Source of the DNA: Acinetobacter sp. TGL-Y2
GTDB taxonomy: Bacteria; Pseudomonadota; Gammaproteobacteria; Pseudomonadales; Moraxellaceae
DNA: 64,000 nucleotides
Assembly: GCF_001612555.1 (NCBI RefSeq)
Contig: NZ_CP015111.1
Span: 124,001 to 188,000, forward strand
Direction of reading: 5' to 3'
Shown here one piece after another: positions 42,371 to 50,935 of this stretch; position 1 is the first letter of the stretch, and every line of letters begins with the position of its first letter. Below the pieces are notes generated by a model. That model did no database searches and was not told the origin of the DNA. It saw only the letters and a list, made by a program, of their open reading frames with translations. The position numbers were made by a program, and so were the translations under genes.

Positions 42371-42417
42371 AAACATTAATGTTTGAATAAATTATAGACC
42401 GATAATAGGTCTATAAT
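42371..42417. promoter_or_regulatory. operator-like palindromes upstream of the repressor
   Basis: Perfect AAACATTAATGTTT (42371-42384) and a 10-bp inverted repeat ATTATAGACC / GGTCTATAAT with a 7-bp spacer (42391-42417), 100-150 bp before the repressor start. Confidence 0.65.
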
Positions 42418-42570
42418 CATATTTTAGCTAATCAGTATTAAAAACGGACTAAAAATTTAGCAAATGTATGCTTTTCCATATAGTCACCGCTTTTAAAAAA
42501 CCTTGATGCAGCAAAAAGGAGGAATTAAGCCTAAAGTGATATTAATATTCAAGTATCCTTTTATCTGAAA

Positions 42571-42710
42571 ACACGGCGTAAGCCACTGGCTTGAAGGCGT
42601 TAGCAAGGACACTAATAAACGAAAGAAGAATTTTAAAAATTAAGCTTTTGCGTATTTTTTTGAGCGTAAGCGGAGGGAGAAGTCGCGCCTGCCTTGGTCA
42701 AGCACGACTT
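42571..42710. repeat. GNRA hairpin element H10, interrupted
   Basis: GGC-GTAA-GCCACTGGC and GAGC-GTAA-GCGGAGG are separated by about 75 bp; GGCGTTAGCAAG lies between. Likely a disrupted copy. Confidence 0.5.
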
Positions 42711-42732
42711 AAATTCCAAAAATCTATTTATT

Positions 42733-43572
42733 TTAGGCCGTTTTCTCTTTTGCCCAAGTCGCAAATGCACCATCTTCATTACAAAATATTGAAACCAAAA
42801 ACCAATCTCCATTAGGCTTTACTGGTTTCCAATCACTAGCATCAGAACTTTCAACATATTTTTGCCAAACTTTAGAATCTTCAAGCTCTAAAGATTTTCT
42901 GATTGTTTCAATATTTAACTCGCGCTCTAAAGCATTCCATTGTTCAGTCGTGCAATGTTCAGCACCCTTACCAATTACTTCATCCCAATATTTTGTATAT
43001 TCAGAGTGAGACCAATAACCGTATTGATCACGCACTACCTCTGCCGGCTTTAATTGATTTATTTCTTTAATCTGCGGGGAAGCAAATCCTTTTTCAGTTC
43101 TTTCTTTTACGAGAATGGTTTCACGAACAATTTTAGCTCGTTCAATTGCAATTGTTGCTGCATGTTCCATATCTTTTGCCAGAACCCATTGAATGACATA
43201 CTCAGAACTAAGACTATTAGAGGTTGTTTCACCTTTATCGTTGAATTTAAAATTACAAGGTTCTCTAATACTGAGCTTAATTAAAAATTCCAATTCACCG
43301 CATTCATTGTAAAAGTTTTGAACAATTTCACCGGCATCTTCTGCAGTATGCTTATCACTACGAATCTTAGCAAGAACACCCTTTATTGCAGGGCATTGAG
43401 CAGCAAGATCATCGCTTATACATTCACTGTATGCATCTTCTAAGAAATCTTGAAAGTCTTCTGATACTGTATGCTCTAATGTAGCTGTTAGTGCTGGTAT
43501 ATGAAGAATCGAACTAAAGTTAACGTTACCTTCATACATACCGCTTAATAGTTTGTAGGGAAATTTACTCAT
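42733..43572 (-). CDS. hypothetical protein, 279 aa
   Basis: Start MSKFPYKLLSGMYEGN at ATG 43572 (AAGAGA upstream); the 43 codons before it are unlikely to be translated. Helical, contains DQYGYWSHSEYTKYWDEVIG and C-terminal WKPVKPNGDWFLVSIF. No shared box; stands alone near the divergent 43744 gene. Unrecognised. Confidence 0.7.
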   Translation of the reverse strand: MSKFPYKLLSGMYEGNVNFSSILHIPALTATLEHTVSEDFQDFLEDAYSECISDDLAAQCPAIKGVLAKIRSDKHTAEDAGEIVQNFYNECGELEFLIKLSIREPCNFKFNDKGETTSNSLSSEYVIQWVLAKDMEHAATIAIERAKIVRETILVKERTEKGFASPQIKEINQLKPAEVVRDQYGYWSHSEYTKYWDEVIGKGAEHCTTEQWNALERELNIETIRKSLELEDSKVWQKYVESSDASDWKPVKPNGDWFLVSIFCNEDGAFATWAKEKTA

Positions 43573-43743
43573 GAATTTTCTCTTACCATTTGAATTTAGA
43601 ATAAAATCTATTTTGATATAAATAAACAATAACCTAATGTTTATTTGTAGATAATACATTATGTCTTTTAAATTAAAATAAATAATATTAAAATGATTCA
43701 TGAATGTTGATATTTTTTAAATTCTTGGTAGTTGAGTTTCTTC

Positions 43744-44025
43744 ATGTTGAGTGATGTAAAAGAGCAGAGAAATTGGCTGATTAAATTTGTTAGAGCAACG
43801 AACTACTCATGCTTAGGTATATTGGTTTTAGTTTCATTACTTGTGATTTACCTGTGCCAAGAATTTGCAGGATTTAAGTCGGCTCCAGCTGCTGCTTTGG
43901 TTGTTGCCGTCTTAGCTTGGTTGGTTATATTTATCTCTGAATATTATGTTTTTTTATTAAAAAACTACAGGAATGAAACGATCACTCATATTTACAAGAC
44001 ACTAATCAAGAGAATACCTTATTAA
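43744..44025 (+). CDS. small two-span membrane protein, 93 aa
   Basis: Start ATG 43744 (MLSDVKEQRNW). Spans about 24-44 and 51-72. Plus strand, no shared box. CRISPR array 4 begins 48 bp after its stop on the same strand. Confidence 0.65.
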   Translation: MLSDVKEQRNWLIKFVRATNYSCLGILVLVSLLVIYLCQEFAGFKSAPAAALVVAVLAWLVIFISEYYVFLLKNYRNETITHIYKTLIKRIPY

Positions 44026-44072
44026 AGTATCCAACTAAGACAAGAATGGGTGTCCAAGTAGTTGTTGATTTG

Positions 44073-44217
44073 GCAATTTATCGCACATGCGGTTTTGAGA
44101 GTGGCATGAGGAAACAAGAAAAATTAGGGTTTCCAGCCTATCGCACATGCGATTTTTAGAAGCGATGTTTCTCCAGCATCTGCTACATCGAGTGATCTAT
44201 CGCACATGCGGTTTTAG
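44073..44217 (+). CRISPR. CRISPR array 4: 3 repeats, 2 spacers, leaderless
   Basis: Repeats at about 44073, 44133 and 44192 with stems ATCGC-ACAT-GCGGT/GCGAT. The 5' part of the first two repeats is degenerate. No TATGNTAAAAT leader; probably transcribed from the 43744 gene. The last repeat overlaps the 3' end of the convergent 44214 gene. Confidence 0.75.
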
Positions 44218-44429
44218 TTGAGCTTGGGTCTTTCCTCTAATGAATGTTCCCAATGTCCTGTATATGAACCACCACCAATGTAAACATGGTAGTCCTCATC
44301 CCTTGTAAACCACTCGCAATATCTGTCATCCATAGATGGTTTATTCACAAAGAAAGTCTTTAATCCAGATGCGTCTGTTGCGCACCATTTGAATTTTTCA
44401 GGTATACCAGACCAACTATATTTGCCCAT
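44214..44429 (-). CDS. hypothetical protein, 71 aa
   Basis: Start ATG 44429 (MGKYSWSGIPEKFKW). Aromatic-rich; ends WEHSLEERPKLN. Stop overlaps the last repeat of array 4. Last gene of the operon descending from 47006. Confidence 0.6.
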   Translation of the reverse strand: MGKYSWSGIPEKFKWCATDASGLKTFFVNKPSMDDRYCEWFTRDEDYHVYIGGGSYTGHWEHSLEERPKLN

Positions 44430-44441
44430 TAAAATACTCAA

Positions 44442-44852
44442 TTATTGATTTTCATATTCATCTTGCAAAACTTCCCAACTTTTAGATATTGATGTCTGAG
44501 CTGGTGCTTTATCGAGACCAAGAAGCTCAGCCAGATTTTGCTTTAATTTGTTTAAATGCTTTATGTCTTCTTCATGTTCAGAAAAACCATCAACCATGGC
44601 TTGTCCAAGATCGAAGGGAACTGGTTCAAAATTTTCAATTTGATTCCGAAGATTGAAAATTAATTCTTGTTTATCCAATTCGTCTGGTTTTACGGCGGTG
44701 CATGGTGAAGCAGTCTTGATTTTATGAAAATCGATTAAACTTACAGAGTTTTGTTTATCAGTGGGGAGTTGATCTTTAAAAAGCTCGACTAATTCTTTTG
44801 ATGATAGTCCAGCATCAATAATTCGTATTTTAGAAAGTTCTTCATTTTGCAT
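44442..44852 (-). CDS. hypothetical protein, 136 aa
   Basis: AGGTGATTTT before ATG 44852. Acidic, helical; KHLNKLKQNLAELLGLDKAP resembles a short coiled coil. In operon with neighbours. Unrecognised. Confidence 0.7.
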   Translation of the reverse strand: MQNEELSKIRIIDAGLSSKELVELFKDQLPTDKQNSVSLIDFHKIKTASPCTAVKPDELDKQELIFNLRNQIENFEPVPFDLGQAMVDGFSEHEEDIKHLNKLKQNLAELLGLDKAPAQTSISKSWEVLQDEYENQ

Positions 44853-44864
44853 AAAATCACCTGT

Positions 44865-45161
44865 CTATTGAATACTGTGAAATACATCATCGCCTAGCAT
44901 CTTTATTTGGACGTCTAATAATTGGCGATAAGTAGCTATTTCAATTTCATTGTAGTGATATTTTAAACGTTCATTCCTTTTTGGCCCATCCACAAAACTT
45001 TCTCCACTTAAAATTAAGCACATCATTGAGTGGGAATGGCTGCGAATTTCAGCATAGTCATCAGGAACCGGTCTATTGGTTTCTTTTAACTTAATCTCGC
45101 TTAGATTTAAGGTATGTACAATATGATCGAATAGGGCGAAAGCCTTTTGATGATCTATTCC
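44865..45161 (-). CDS. open frame without ATG, about 99 codons
   Basis: The frame is open from 45161 to the stop at 44865 and reads like protein (AFALFDHIVHTLNLSEIKLKE, RPVPDDYAEIRSHSHSMMCL, LKYHYNEIEIATYRQLLDV). No ATG, GTG or TTG occurs before ATG 45026, which has no ribosome site. It overlaps the end of the 45155 gene. Either a non-canonical start, coupled reinitiation, or a gene whose start was lost. Confidence 0.5.
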   Translation of the reverse strand, partial: GIDHQKAFALFDHIVHTLNLSEIKLKETNRPVPDDYAEIRSHSHSMMCLILSGESFVDGPKRNERLKYHYNEIEIATYRQLLDVQIKMLGDDVFHSIQ

Positions 45162-45571
45162 TTAATGATCTGAGCGTTGCAAACCTCATCCATTGCTGCT
45201 TCAAGCAATTCTTCCATTGCAAAAATTGATGCATAGGCATCTGATGCGTAAGTCAAATCATCAATATACTTATCATAAGTATTGAAGGCTAAATTGATCT
45301 TAGTATGCAGTGAAGTGCTCAACATCTTCGCATTTTGAAATTTCTGCAGGCACTCTTGAATAAAATGATACCGTCTCATTAGCACTGAGGGTAACGTCAG
45401 GTTATCAGTAGACCACTCCCAACCATCAGCCAGCGTTTTAATTTCTGGATTCAAGTATTCACCATTTGAATCAACATCAAACAGATCAGGATTGCCGGAA
45501 GGGTGGTGGCGTCCTTTTTTTCGACAAATAGCAAGTTCGAATCGAAGTTTTTCAGTATTTACGATAGTCAT
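45155..45571 (-). CDS. hypothetical protein, 138 aa
   Basis: MTIVNTEKLRFELAIC; AAAGGAT site. RKKGRHHPSGNPDLFDVDSNGEY near the N-terminus, helical C-terminus. 43 bp after the 45615-47006 gene; same operon. Unrecognised. Confidence 0.7.
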   Translation of the reverse strand: MTIVNTEKLRFELAICRKKGRHHPSGNPDLFDVDSNGEYLNPEIKTLADGWEWSTDNLTLPSVLMRRYHFIQECLQKFQNAKMLSTSLHTKINLAFNTYDKYIDDLTYASDAYASIFAMEELLEAAMDEVCNAQIIKE

Positions 45572-45614
45572 CTAAGCAATATCCTTTAATTAAGGCTCTA
45601 CAGATTAAATATTT

Positions 45615-47006
45615 TTAAGCTACATATTGAGTTGGTTTAGAGAACTTAAGTCGCGGGGTAAGATTGCTCACAAAAGATATGGCTTCAAAATCACATGTAA
45701 ACGCGCTCACGATGCTTTTGTTGAAAACACCATCATCTACTACCGCAGTACGATGAACGTCAAAATTAGAGCAATACATGCCATCAAATGCTAGACCTTT
45801 ATTGTAGCGGAGCTGCCCAATAAAAATAAACGTTTGTTTGTTGTTTACGGCGGTGAATAGTTCATATTTTTGGCGCTTTTCATTCTCTAGGTTGCTAACG
45901 ACCTTAAAGCTGTTTTTTGGCTTACCAACCAAGAAGCGCCATAGCTTACTGATCTGTGTAATTGTTAAGCGCGAGATATCATAAACCAATGTATTACGCT
46001 CTGATGGATGACTTTCAGCATTTGCGTTATGAATAAAATATTGCTCTTGATCGATACCAGTCAGATATAACAATTCAATGTAATCTTGGTCTGTAAACAT
46101 ATCAAACTTACGGAACCGGCTAATGCGGCATTGCTTTAAACGAATCTGTAAGTTTTCAGGATAAGTTTTCCACTGGTATTCAGTGGCCCGTAACGCGATG
46201 CCTAATTCTTCCTGAAAAACCCGCTTTACAGAAAGCTCAGCTGCTTCAAAATTATTTAATAAATGACCATAGCTGAAAACAGGCTGGATACTAGATTTCT
46301 GCCAATGCGGGTTATGCATTTCAATTTCATTTTGAGTTGGTCGTTTATCTTGTGAGAAAGTCAGTTTCAGTACGCTTTTTTTCTCGCAGTTGAAATCTTG
46401 GTATGCCGGTGCAAAATCTTTATGAAATTCTGCTTTAAATTTTCCGCGAATAAACTTTGATAAAGTTGAGCTATCAAAGATATTGAACTTTTGTTCATTA
46501 TTCAGAACATCCAAAGTAAGCGGGTACGATTCCTCTTTACCTACACTTGCTGTCGGCACATGATAATCCGTACCTACAACAGGGAAGCGCTGATGTTGGC
46601 GGCTAAGGGCTGAAAGCTTACGGTTTCTACCTTCTGTAAACTTATATTCAACATTGATGCTCTGGAGCCACTCGTAGAAAGACGGCTCAAGTGAGTGCTG
46701 CAGTACTTCATCAATCACTAAGCAGTCAGGTTTCCCGCTGACCGGATGGTTAGGGTAGTCTTTTTCCAAGTTGGTTGACCAAAAATCTATTAAAAACTTC
46801 TCTGGACAGATAGCTTCATTCTGACGATAGAACTGACTGAAATGAATAGGTAGGCCTTCATAAGAAATACCAAGGATAACAAGAGGCTTAAAACCAAATT
46901 CTTCTACGCCGTGAACTAAATCGGCGCAACGCACGATGCCAAATTCAGAAGAATCAAAAACACGCTTACTAATTTGTGCTGAAAGACACTGAACACGTAA
47001 AGTCAT
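45615..47006 (-). CDS. hypothetical protein, 463 aa, possible degenerate RNase H-fold transposase relative
   Basis: Start MTLRVQCLSAQI at ATG 47006 (AAGG upstream). GKPDCLVIDEVLQHSLEPSFYEWLQSINVEYKF (around 110-145) is patterned like the second-Asp region of rve/TniA integrases (IVxDNGxEFxSxxFxxWLxxxGIxxxF), preceded by PLVILGISYEGLPIHF; the expected catalytic Glu is not evident. C-terminal two thirds unrecognised. Heads the operon to 44214 under box 25. Assignment is weak. Confidence 0.55.
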   Translation of the reverse strand: MTLRVQCLSAQISKRVFDSSEFGIVRCADLVHGVEEFGFKPLVILGISYEGLPIHFSQFYRQNEAICPEKFLIDFWSTNLEKDYPNHPVSGKPDCLVIDEVLQHSLEPSFYEWLQSINVEYKFTEGRNRKLSALSRQHQRFPVVGTDYHVPTASVGKEESYPLTLDVLNNEQKFNIFDSSTLSKFIRGKFKAEFHKDFAPAYQDFNCEKKSVLKLTFSQDKRPTQNEIEMHNPHWQKSSIQPVFSYGHLLNNFEAAELSVKRVFQEELGIALRATEYQWKTYPENLQIRLKQCRISRFRKFDMFTDQDYIELLYLTGIDQEQYFIHNANAESHPSERNTLVYDISRLTITQISKLWRFLVGKPKNSFKVVSNLENEKRQKYELFTAVNNKQTFIFIGQLRYNKGLAFDGMYCSNFDVHRTAVVDDGVFNKSIVSAFTCDFEAISFVSNLTPRLKFSKPTQYVA

Positions 47007-47059
47007 TTTGAAATACCTTATTAATATCATTAATTTATGAGGTTAATTATAACTCAAAT

Positions 47060-47077
47060 ATTATAACCATATACCGC
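47060..47077 (-). promoter_or_regulatory. shared promoter box, copy 25
   Basis: Exact consensus, 54 bp before the 463-aa gene. Confidence 0.8.
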
Positions 47078-47372
47078 AATTAATGTAAATTAATGAAACT
47101 GTATGTAATTAAAAGTAATTTTATCAAAAACACCACAGTAAAACTCTAAAAAAATCAATCACATATTGTTTTTTCAATAAATTAATCTTTAAGACGGGTA
47201 CGCCCAAGAGAAAATTGTTGAATAAGATAATGACTAGAGATACGATAGACCCTGAAATTTCGCAATTTATTTGCTAATTCAACCTCTTTCTTAACATTTT
47301 TATGTTTCGTGATGATGGTTGTTTAGCAAAGCTAAATTTCCGTCATCCGAGCGCAATCGGAGCACTATCCTC

Positions 47373-47834
47373 ATGAATTTAATTTCAAATTTTGTAAATA
47401 AATCATTCTCTGCTGTTTTCATGTTGTCTATAACTTCAATGGTTTTAGCTGGTTTGATGATTGGTACTTTAACTAATCATACGATTCTTGGTTTTGCTTC
47501 TGTTTTTGTTGGTCTTTTAGTTTGCTATATGTCTTATGACTATTTGCCAACTCAACATAAATCGTTCATTACTTCAATTATCGTTAATTGTTTTAAATTT
47601 CAAATCTTTTGCTGTTTAAGCTTAGCTTCTTTGATTGCTGCAGACTTTACTTTTGATTTGTCAGTTACTGACTCATCTTTATACGGTCTACTTACTTTCA
47701 TTGCCACTATTTCGACAATTTACTTTAGTCTTAAGACTTTTAGTTTTGCTCGAAATGTTTTTGATTTAGCTGCTCACGCTTCTGATCTAAAACTAAAAAC
47801 AGTTAAAAAATTATCGACTAAAACTCGATTCTAA
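47373..47834 (+). CDS. four-span membrane protein, 153 aa
   Basis: Start MNLISNFVNKSF at ATG 47373 with GGAG upstream. Spans around 13-35, 41-60, 70-90 and 104-122. Basic C-terminus (KLKTVKKLSTKTRF). Ends at a strong terminator. Unknown function. Confidence 0.7.
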   Translation: MNLISNFVNKSFSAVFMLSITSMVLAGLMIGTLTNHTILGFASVFVGLLVCYMSYDYLPTQHKSFITSIIVNCFKFQIFCCLSLASLIAADFTFDLSVTDSSLYGLLTFIATISTIYFSLKTFSFARNVFDLAAHASDLKLKTVKKLSTKTRF

Positions 47835-47846
47835 AATCTCTACACT

Positions 47847-47878
47847 AAAAAGCCATTCAAATATTGAATGGCTTTTTT
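47847..47878. terminator. terminator after 47373 gene
   Basis: AAAAAGCCATTCAAATATTG then AATGGCTTTTTT. Confidence 0.85.
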
Positions 47879-48073
47879 CTTTTAAGAATTTAAGTTGATC
47901 GTTCTAAATGAATAGTTTTTATTATTCACCTAAAAAAATAGCAACCTCGCACAAATTGCACAAGGTAACTCCACGCTTTAGCTTTAAAACGCTATTTGTT
48001 TCTGAATTACAACGACTACAAACCAGTTTCTTTGAAATATTGATAACTAGCATGGAGACCTTCAATTTAAATT

Positions 48074-48352
48074 TCAATGCTCTACATTAGAGGTAGAAGG
48101 GGCCATATTCCAAAGCTCATCAGAAAAAATAACCGGTATTCCTGCAACGCGGCTTTTGAAAAATTTCCCACGCGGTGGTTTATCACCTCGTTTTAGAACA
48201 TGTCGTAAATAAAATGAAAATGGAGCTTTAGATTTATTAGCAGTACTTCCAACTTCTAAACTTTGTTCTGTAATAAATGGCTCAGCATTCCATTTTCTGT
48301 TTTCTCGCATCACATCTTTTAAAGTATCGATAGATTTCTTTGAATAATTCAT
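48074..48352 (-). CDS. basic small protein, 92 aa
   Basis: AGAGGT site before ATG 48352. Basic RHVLKRGDKPPRGKFFKSRV. Follows the lipoprotein gene by 34 bp; likely same transcript. A plus-strand frame at 47908-48090 overlapping its end is not supported. Confidence 0.6.
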   Translation of the reverse strand: MNYSKKSIDTLKDVMRENRKWNAEPFITEQSLEVGSTANKSKAPFSFYLRHVLKRGDKPPRGKFFKSRVAGIPVIFSDELWNMAPSTSNVEH

Positions 48353-48386
48353 AATTTAATACCTCTTAAAAAAAATTACTTATGCA

Positions 48387-49283
48387 TTACTTGCAGAAAG
48401 TATCTGTAAAGTTATTTTTCCCTGAATATTTTTCGCCTAAAGCACCTTTGGTTTGAGGCTTAGGATTACCATAAACTGTCTTATAGCGAAATCTGCTTTG
48501 GTCTAAGGCAGGCGCGTACTCATAATCAGAGTCTCGTGTGATTCTTTCAATTAGTGTAACCGTCATAGCTTTACAATCAATTTTGAGCTTATTCTCAGTC
48601 GATGAATTTGACTTATATACGCTTTCCTCAAATGACTTAAGTGATAGCTCCCCAACACCAGTATTTTTCAATGCGTTTAGTTGATCGGTTTTCACATAGG
48701 TAGTAGCAAAATTTAATTTTGATAAACCTTCTAAATATGTCCAATCTTTCATTTGAGGATTTTCAGGTTTTACATCTGAGTCTTTTAAATTACAGTGTTT
48801 GCTGAAAAAATTATCGCCTACAGGAAAGGTTCGCCATAATAAATTGAGTGAATTCGGTTGAGTAGGGTTGTAATAAAAATCTTCCGAATTTGACTCTGTT
48901 GAATATTCAGAATAGCTATTATCTTCATTGGTTTTCTGAATTTTTGGCTTCTGACTTAGCTTACTGTAGTAGTTGGCCGCCCGATGATTCTCACAGTCTA
49001 ACCGGTAAATAGATTCAGATTCACTTCCACCATTAAATGTGCTCACAGATTTCATTCGGATAAATGGAGATTTTTTATTTTCTCCTTCCGTTGAGATATC
49101 AATATACTGAGTCAGATTTTCACTAGACTGTTCTTTATTCCATTTTGGAGTTTGCTTTAGTAGTTTGCTGTATTCATTATCAACTGTGCTTTCACAACCA
49201 CTTAACACTAAAGCAGCCGCTACTAATGATAATTTTAGTTTTGAAGATTTTTTTAAAAACAACATTGCTTGATCAGCGCTCAT
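48387..49283 (-). CDS. lipoprotein, 298 aa
   Basis: Signal peptide with basic start (KKSSKLKLSLVAAALVLSGC) and lipobox LSGC, lipidated Cys30 if ATG 49283 is used (GGAG upstream; ATG 49265 also possible). The mature part is Ser/Asn/Tyr-rich with SESESIYRLDCENHRAANYYS. Predicted outer-membrane lipoprotein of unknown role. Confidence 0.8.
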   Translation of the reverse strand: MSADQAMLFLKKSSKLKLSLVAAALVLSGCESTVDNEYSKLLKQTPKWNKEQSSENLTQYIDISTEGENKKSPFIRMKSVSTFNGGSESESIYRLDCENHRAANYYSKLSQKPKIQKTNEDNSYSEYSTESNSEDFYYNPTQPNSLNLLWRTFPVGDNFFSKHCNLKDSDVKPENPQMKDWTYLEGLSKLNFATTYVKTDQLNALKNTGVGELSLKSFEESVYKSNSSTENKLKIDCKAMTVTLIERITRDSDYEYAPALDQSRFRYKTVYGNPKPQTKGALGEKYSGKNNFTDTFCK

Positions 49284-49423
49284 CTAGTATTACACTCCAC
49301 GTATTTAATTTTTTAACTTCTTAATTAACTTTTTAATAATACAATTTAGGGCTTATCCCGTTTTCCTGAGCCTTAATAAAAACCCACTATGATTGAGCCT
49401 TTATTGAGTAGAAATTGGTGTTT

Positions 49424-49819
49424 TTAGGTAGACGTAATTGCCGAAGCCATTTGCTCGAATAAAACACCCGAATTATTACTTTCAATTGTTAAAGGGTAAT
49501 TGTCTGGGTGGTTTAGATTGCCTTGATGCCAGTCAGAACGAAATTCTTCTATGGCTTGATGAGCTAATGCCACGGCGTTATCTATGTGCATTGGTTCATC
49601 TGGCAATAAGTGAACTGGTTTATCAATTGCCACGGCTAATGCAGTTAAGTTGTTCCAAAGAACGTATTCGCCTTTAACTGTGCCATCCTTCGATAAAAAC
49701 AGGATTTTTTGATCTTCAATTTTTATAGGCTGTTGATTGTTCGCAATAGATGGATGGTTACTTGACCCATCTTCATCTACCCAACAAATTAAACCATCCA
49801 CATCAGAGAAATATTTCAT
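49424..49819 (-). CDS. acidic hypothetical protein, 131 aa
   Basis: MKYFSDVDGLICWVDEDGSS...; AALAHQAIEEFRSDWHQGN in the second half. 25 bp after 49845-50207; two-gene unit. Unrecognised. Confidence 0.65.
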   Translation of the reverse strand: MKYFSDVDGLICWVDEDGSSNHPSIANNQQPIKIEDQKILFLSKDGTVKGEYVLWNNLTALAVAIDKPVHLLPDEPMHIDNAVALAHQAIEEFRSDWHQGNLNHPDNYPLTIESNNSGVLFEQMASAITST

Positions 49820-49844
49820 GATTAACCCATTTCTGGTAAATATA

Positions 49845-50207
49845 TTAAAAGAATAATTTCTGGGCTACAGCCAACATCGCTTTATATCGTGTAGTAAGAG
49901 CTACCTCAGACCAACCTTCCATTAATTCAATCTCAGATAGTATTTGGCTATTTGGCTCCTTTGGCATCAATACAAAATCTTCATATTTAGATTCAGCAGC
50001 TGCAAGCCAGTACGTCCATTTTTCTTGAATAGATGGGTCAACATATTGACCAATAGAACTTGGCTTATTTCCATTAATTTCATCAGCCGTTATACGGCGC
50101 AACAACTTGTCTGTATCGACAGGTTGCTTACTTTTTTCAGTTTCAAATTTAACCAAAAAATTTTCAAAACCGGGGCGTTCTATTTTGATCAATTTTTTTG
50201 AATCCAT
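49845..50207 (-). CDS. hypothetical protein, 120 aa
   Basis: MDSKKLIKIERPGFENFLV; KPSSIGQYVDPSIQEKWTYWLAAAE in the middle, a pattern seen in phage hypothetical proteins (WxxWLxxxx). No box directly upstream; may read through from 50604. Confidence 0.65.
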   Translation of the reverse strand: MDSKKLIKIERPGFENFLVKFETEKSKQPVDTDKLLRRITADEINGNKPSSIGQYVDPSIQEKWTYWLAAAESKYEDFVLMPKEPNSQILSEIELMEGWSEVALTTRYKAMLAVAQKLFF

Positions 50208-50292
50208 GAATACTCAGTCCAATGCAGTGTAAAGTCTATTATCTAATGACTTTTTTAATTAAAAAGAGCCTATTAAGGCCCTTGCAATAATA

Positions 50293-50604
50293 TTAAACAT
50301 TCACATATTCACGAATGGTTAGCTTAATTCTATTACGACTCAACTTTTTCGCAACAGCTGATGTATAAATTTGGCCACAACAATCATATTCATGTTCGCA
50401 GTGCGTTGAAAACCCCTTCATTAGCGAAACTAATGCAATACGTTGTGCTGTTTTATCAGCCAATTTAACACGACCAATATATGTGCGAGTCTTAAGGTCA
50501 TGCCCAGCGTCATATCCTTCTTTGACAAGAATTTCATTAAATACAATATTTTTATTGTTTATTGGATGGGTAATTGTTTCTTTTGGAATAGGTGAAATTT
50601 TCAT
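50293..50604 (-). CDS. hypothetical protein, 103 aa
   Basis: CAGGAAT before ATG 50604. Contains HCEHEYDCCGQIYTSAVAKKL, typical of a small conserved phage/plasmid protein (EHEHDCCGxxF) with possible metal ligands. Box 26. Confidence 0.75.
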   Translation of the reverse strand: MKISPIPKETITHPINNKNIVFNEILVKEGYDAGHDLKTRTYIGRVKLADKTAQRIALVSLMKGFSTHCEHEYDCCGQIYTSAVAKKLSRNRIKLTIREYVNV

Positions 50605-50631
50605 GTTAGTAATTCCTGTTGGCTTGATTGT

Positions 50632-50649
50632 ATTATAACCATATACCGC
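50632..50649 (-). promoter_or_regulatory. shared promoter box, copy 26
   Basis: Exact consensus. The upstream block lies within 25 bp of the end of array 5. Confidence 0.8.
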
Positions 50650-50697
50650 TAAACATGGAAGTAAGTTTATGTAAAATATTATATTAATATTTACCTC

Positions 50698-50903
50698 CTA
50701 AAACCGCGTGTGCGATAGACTTCAAAATGAAGCATCCTCGGAGACCCAAAGAAGACCTATAAACCGCGTGTGCGGTATATGTTGAACAACACTCAAAACC
50801 TTACCGAATTCATTTTTGTAAAATCGCGTGTGCGATGCGTTACGTTGGTGATGCTCTCAAAGTCATTCGAGACAACCTAAAAACCGCGTGTGCGATATGT
50901 CTC
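50698..50903 (-). CRISPR. CRISPR array 5: 4 repeats, 3 spacers, leaderless
   Basis: Minus-strand repeats at 50877-50903, 50818-50844, 50757-50784 and 50698-50724 (first to last), stems ATCGC-ACAC-GCGGT, ATCGC-ACAC-GCGAT and ACCGC-ACAC-GCGGT. It begins 33 bp after the stop of the 50936 gene on the same strand, without the leader of arrays 1-3, so it is probably part of that mRNA's 3' region. Confidence 0.85.
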
Positions 50904-50935
50904 TGGTCGGAGTTTAACTTAGCTCTAATTATGTC

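Noticed and set aside
47908..48090. 60-codon plus-strand frame after the 47373 gene
   Set aside because: No ribosome-binding site, lies past a terminator, overlaps the 48074 gene.
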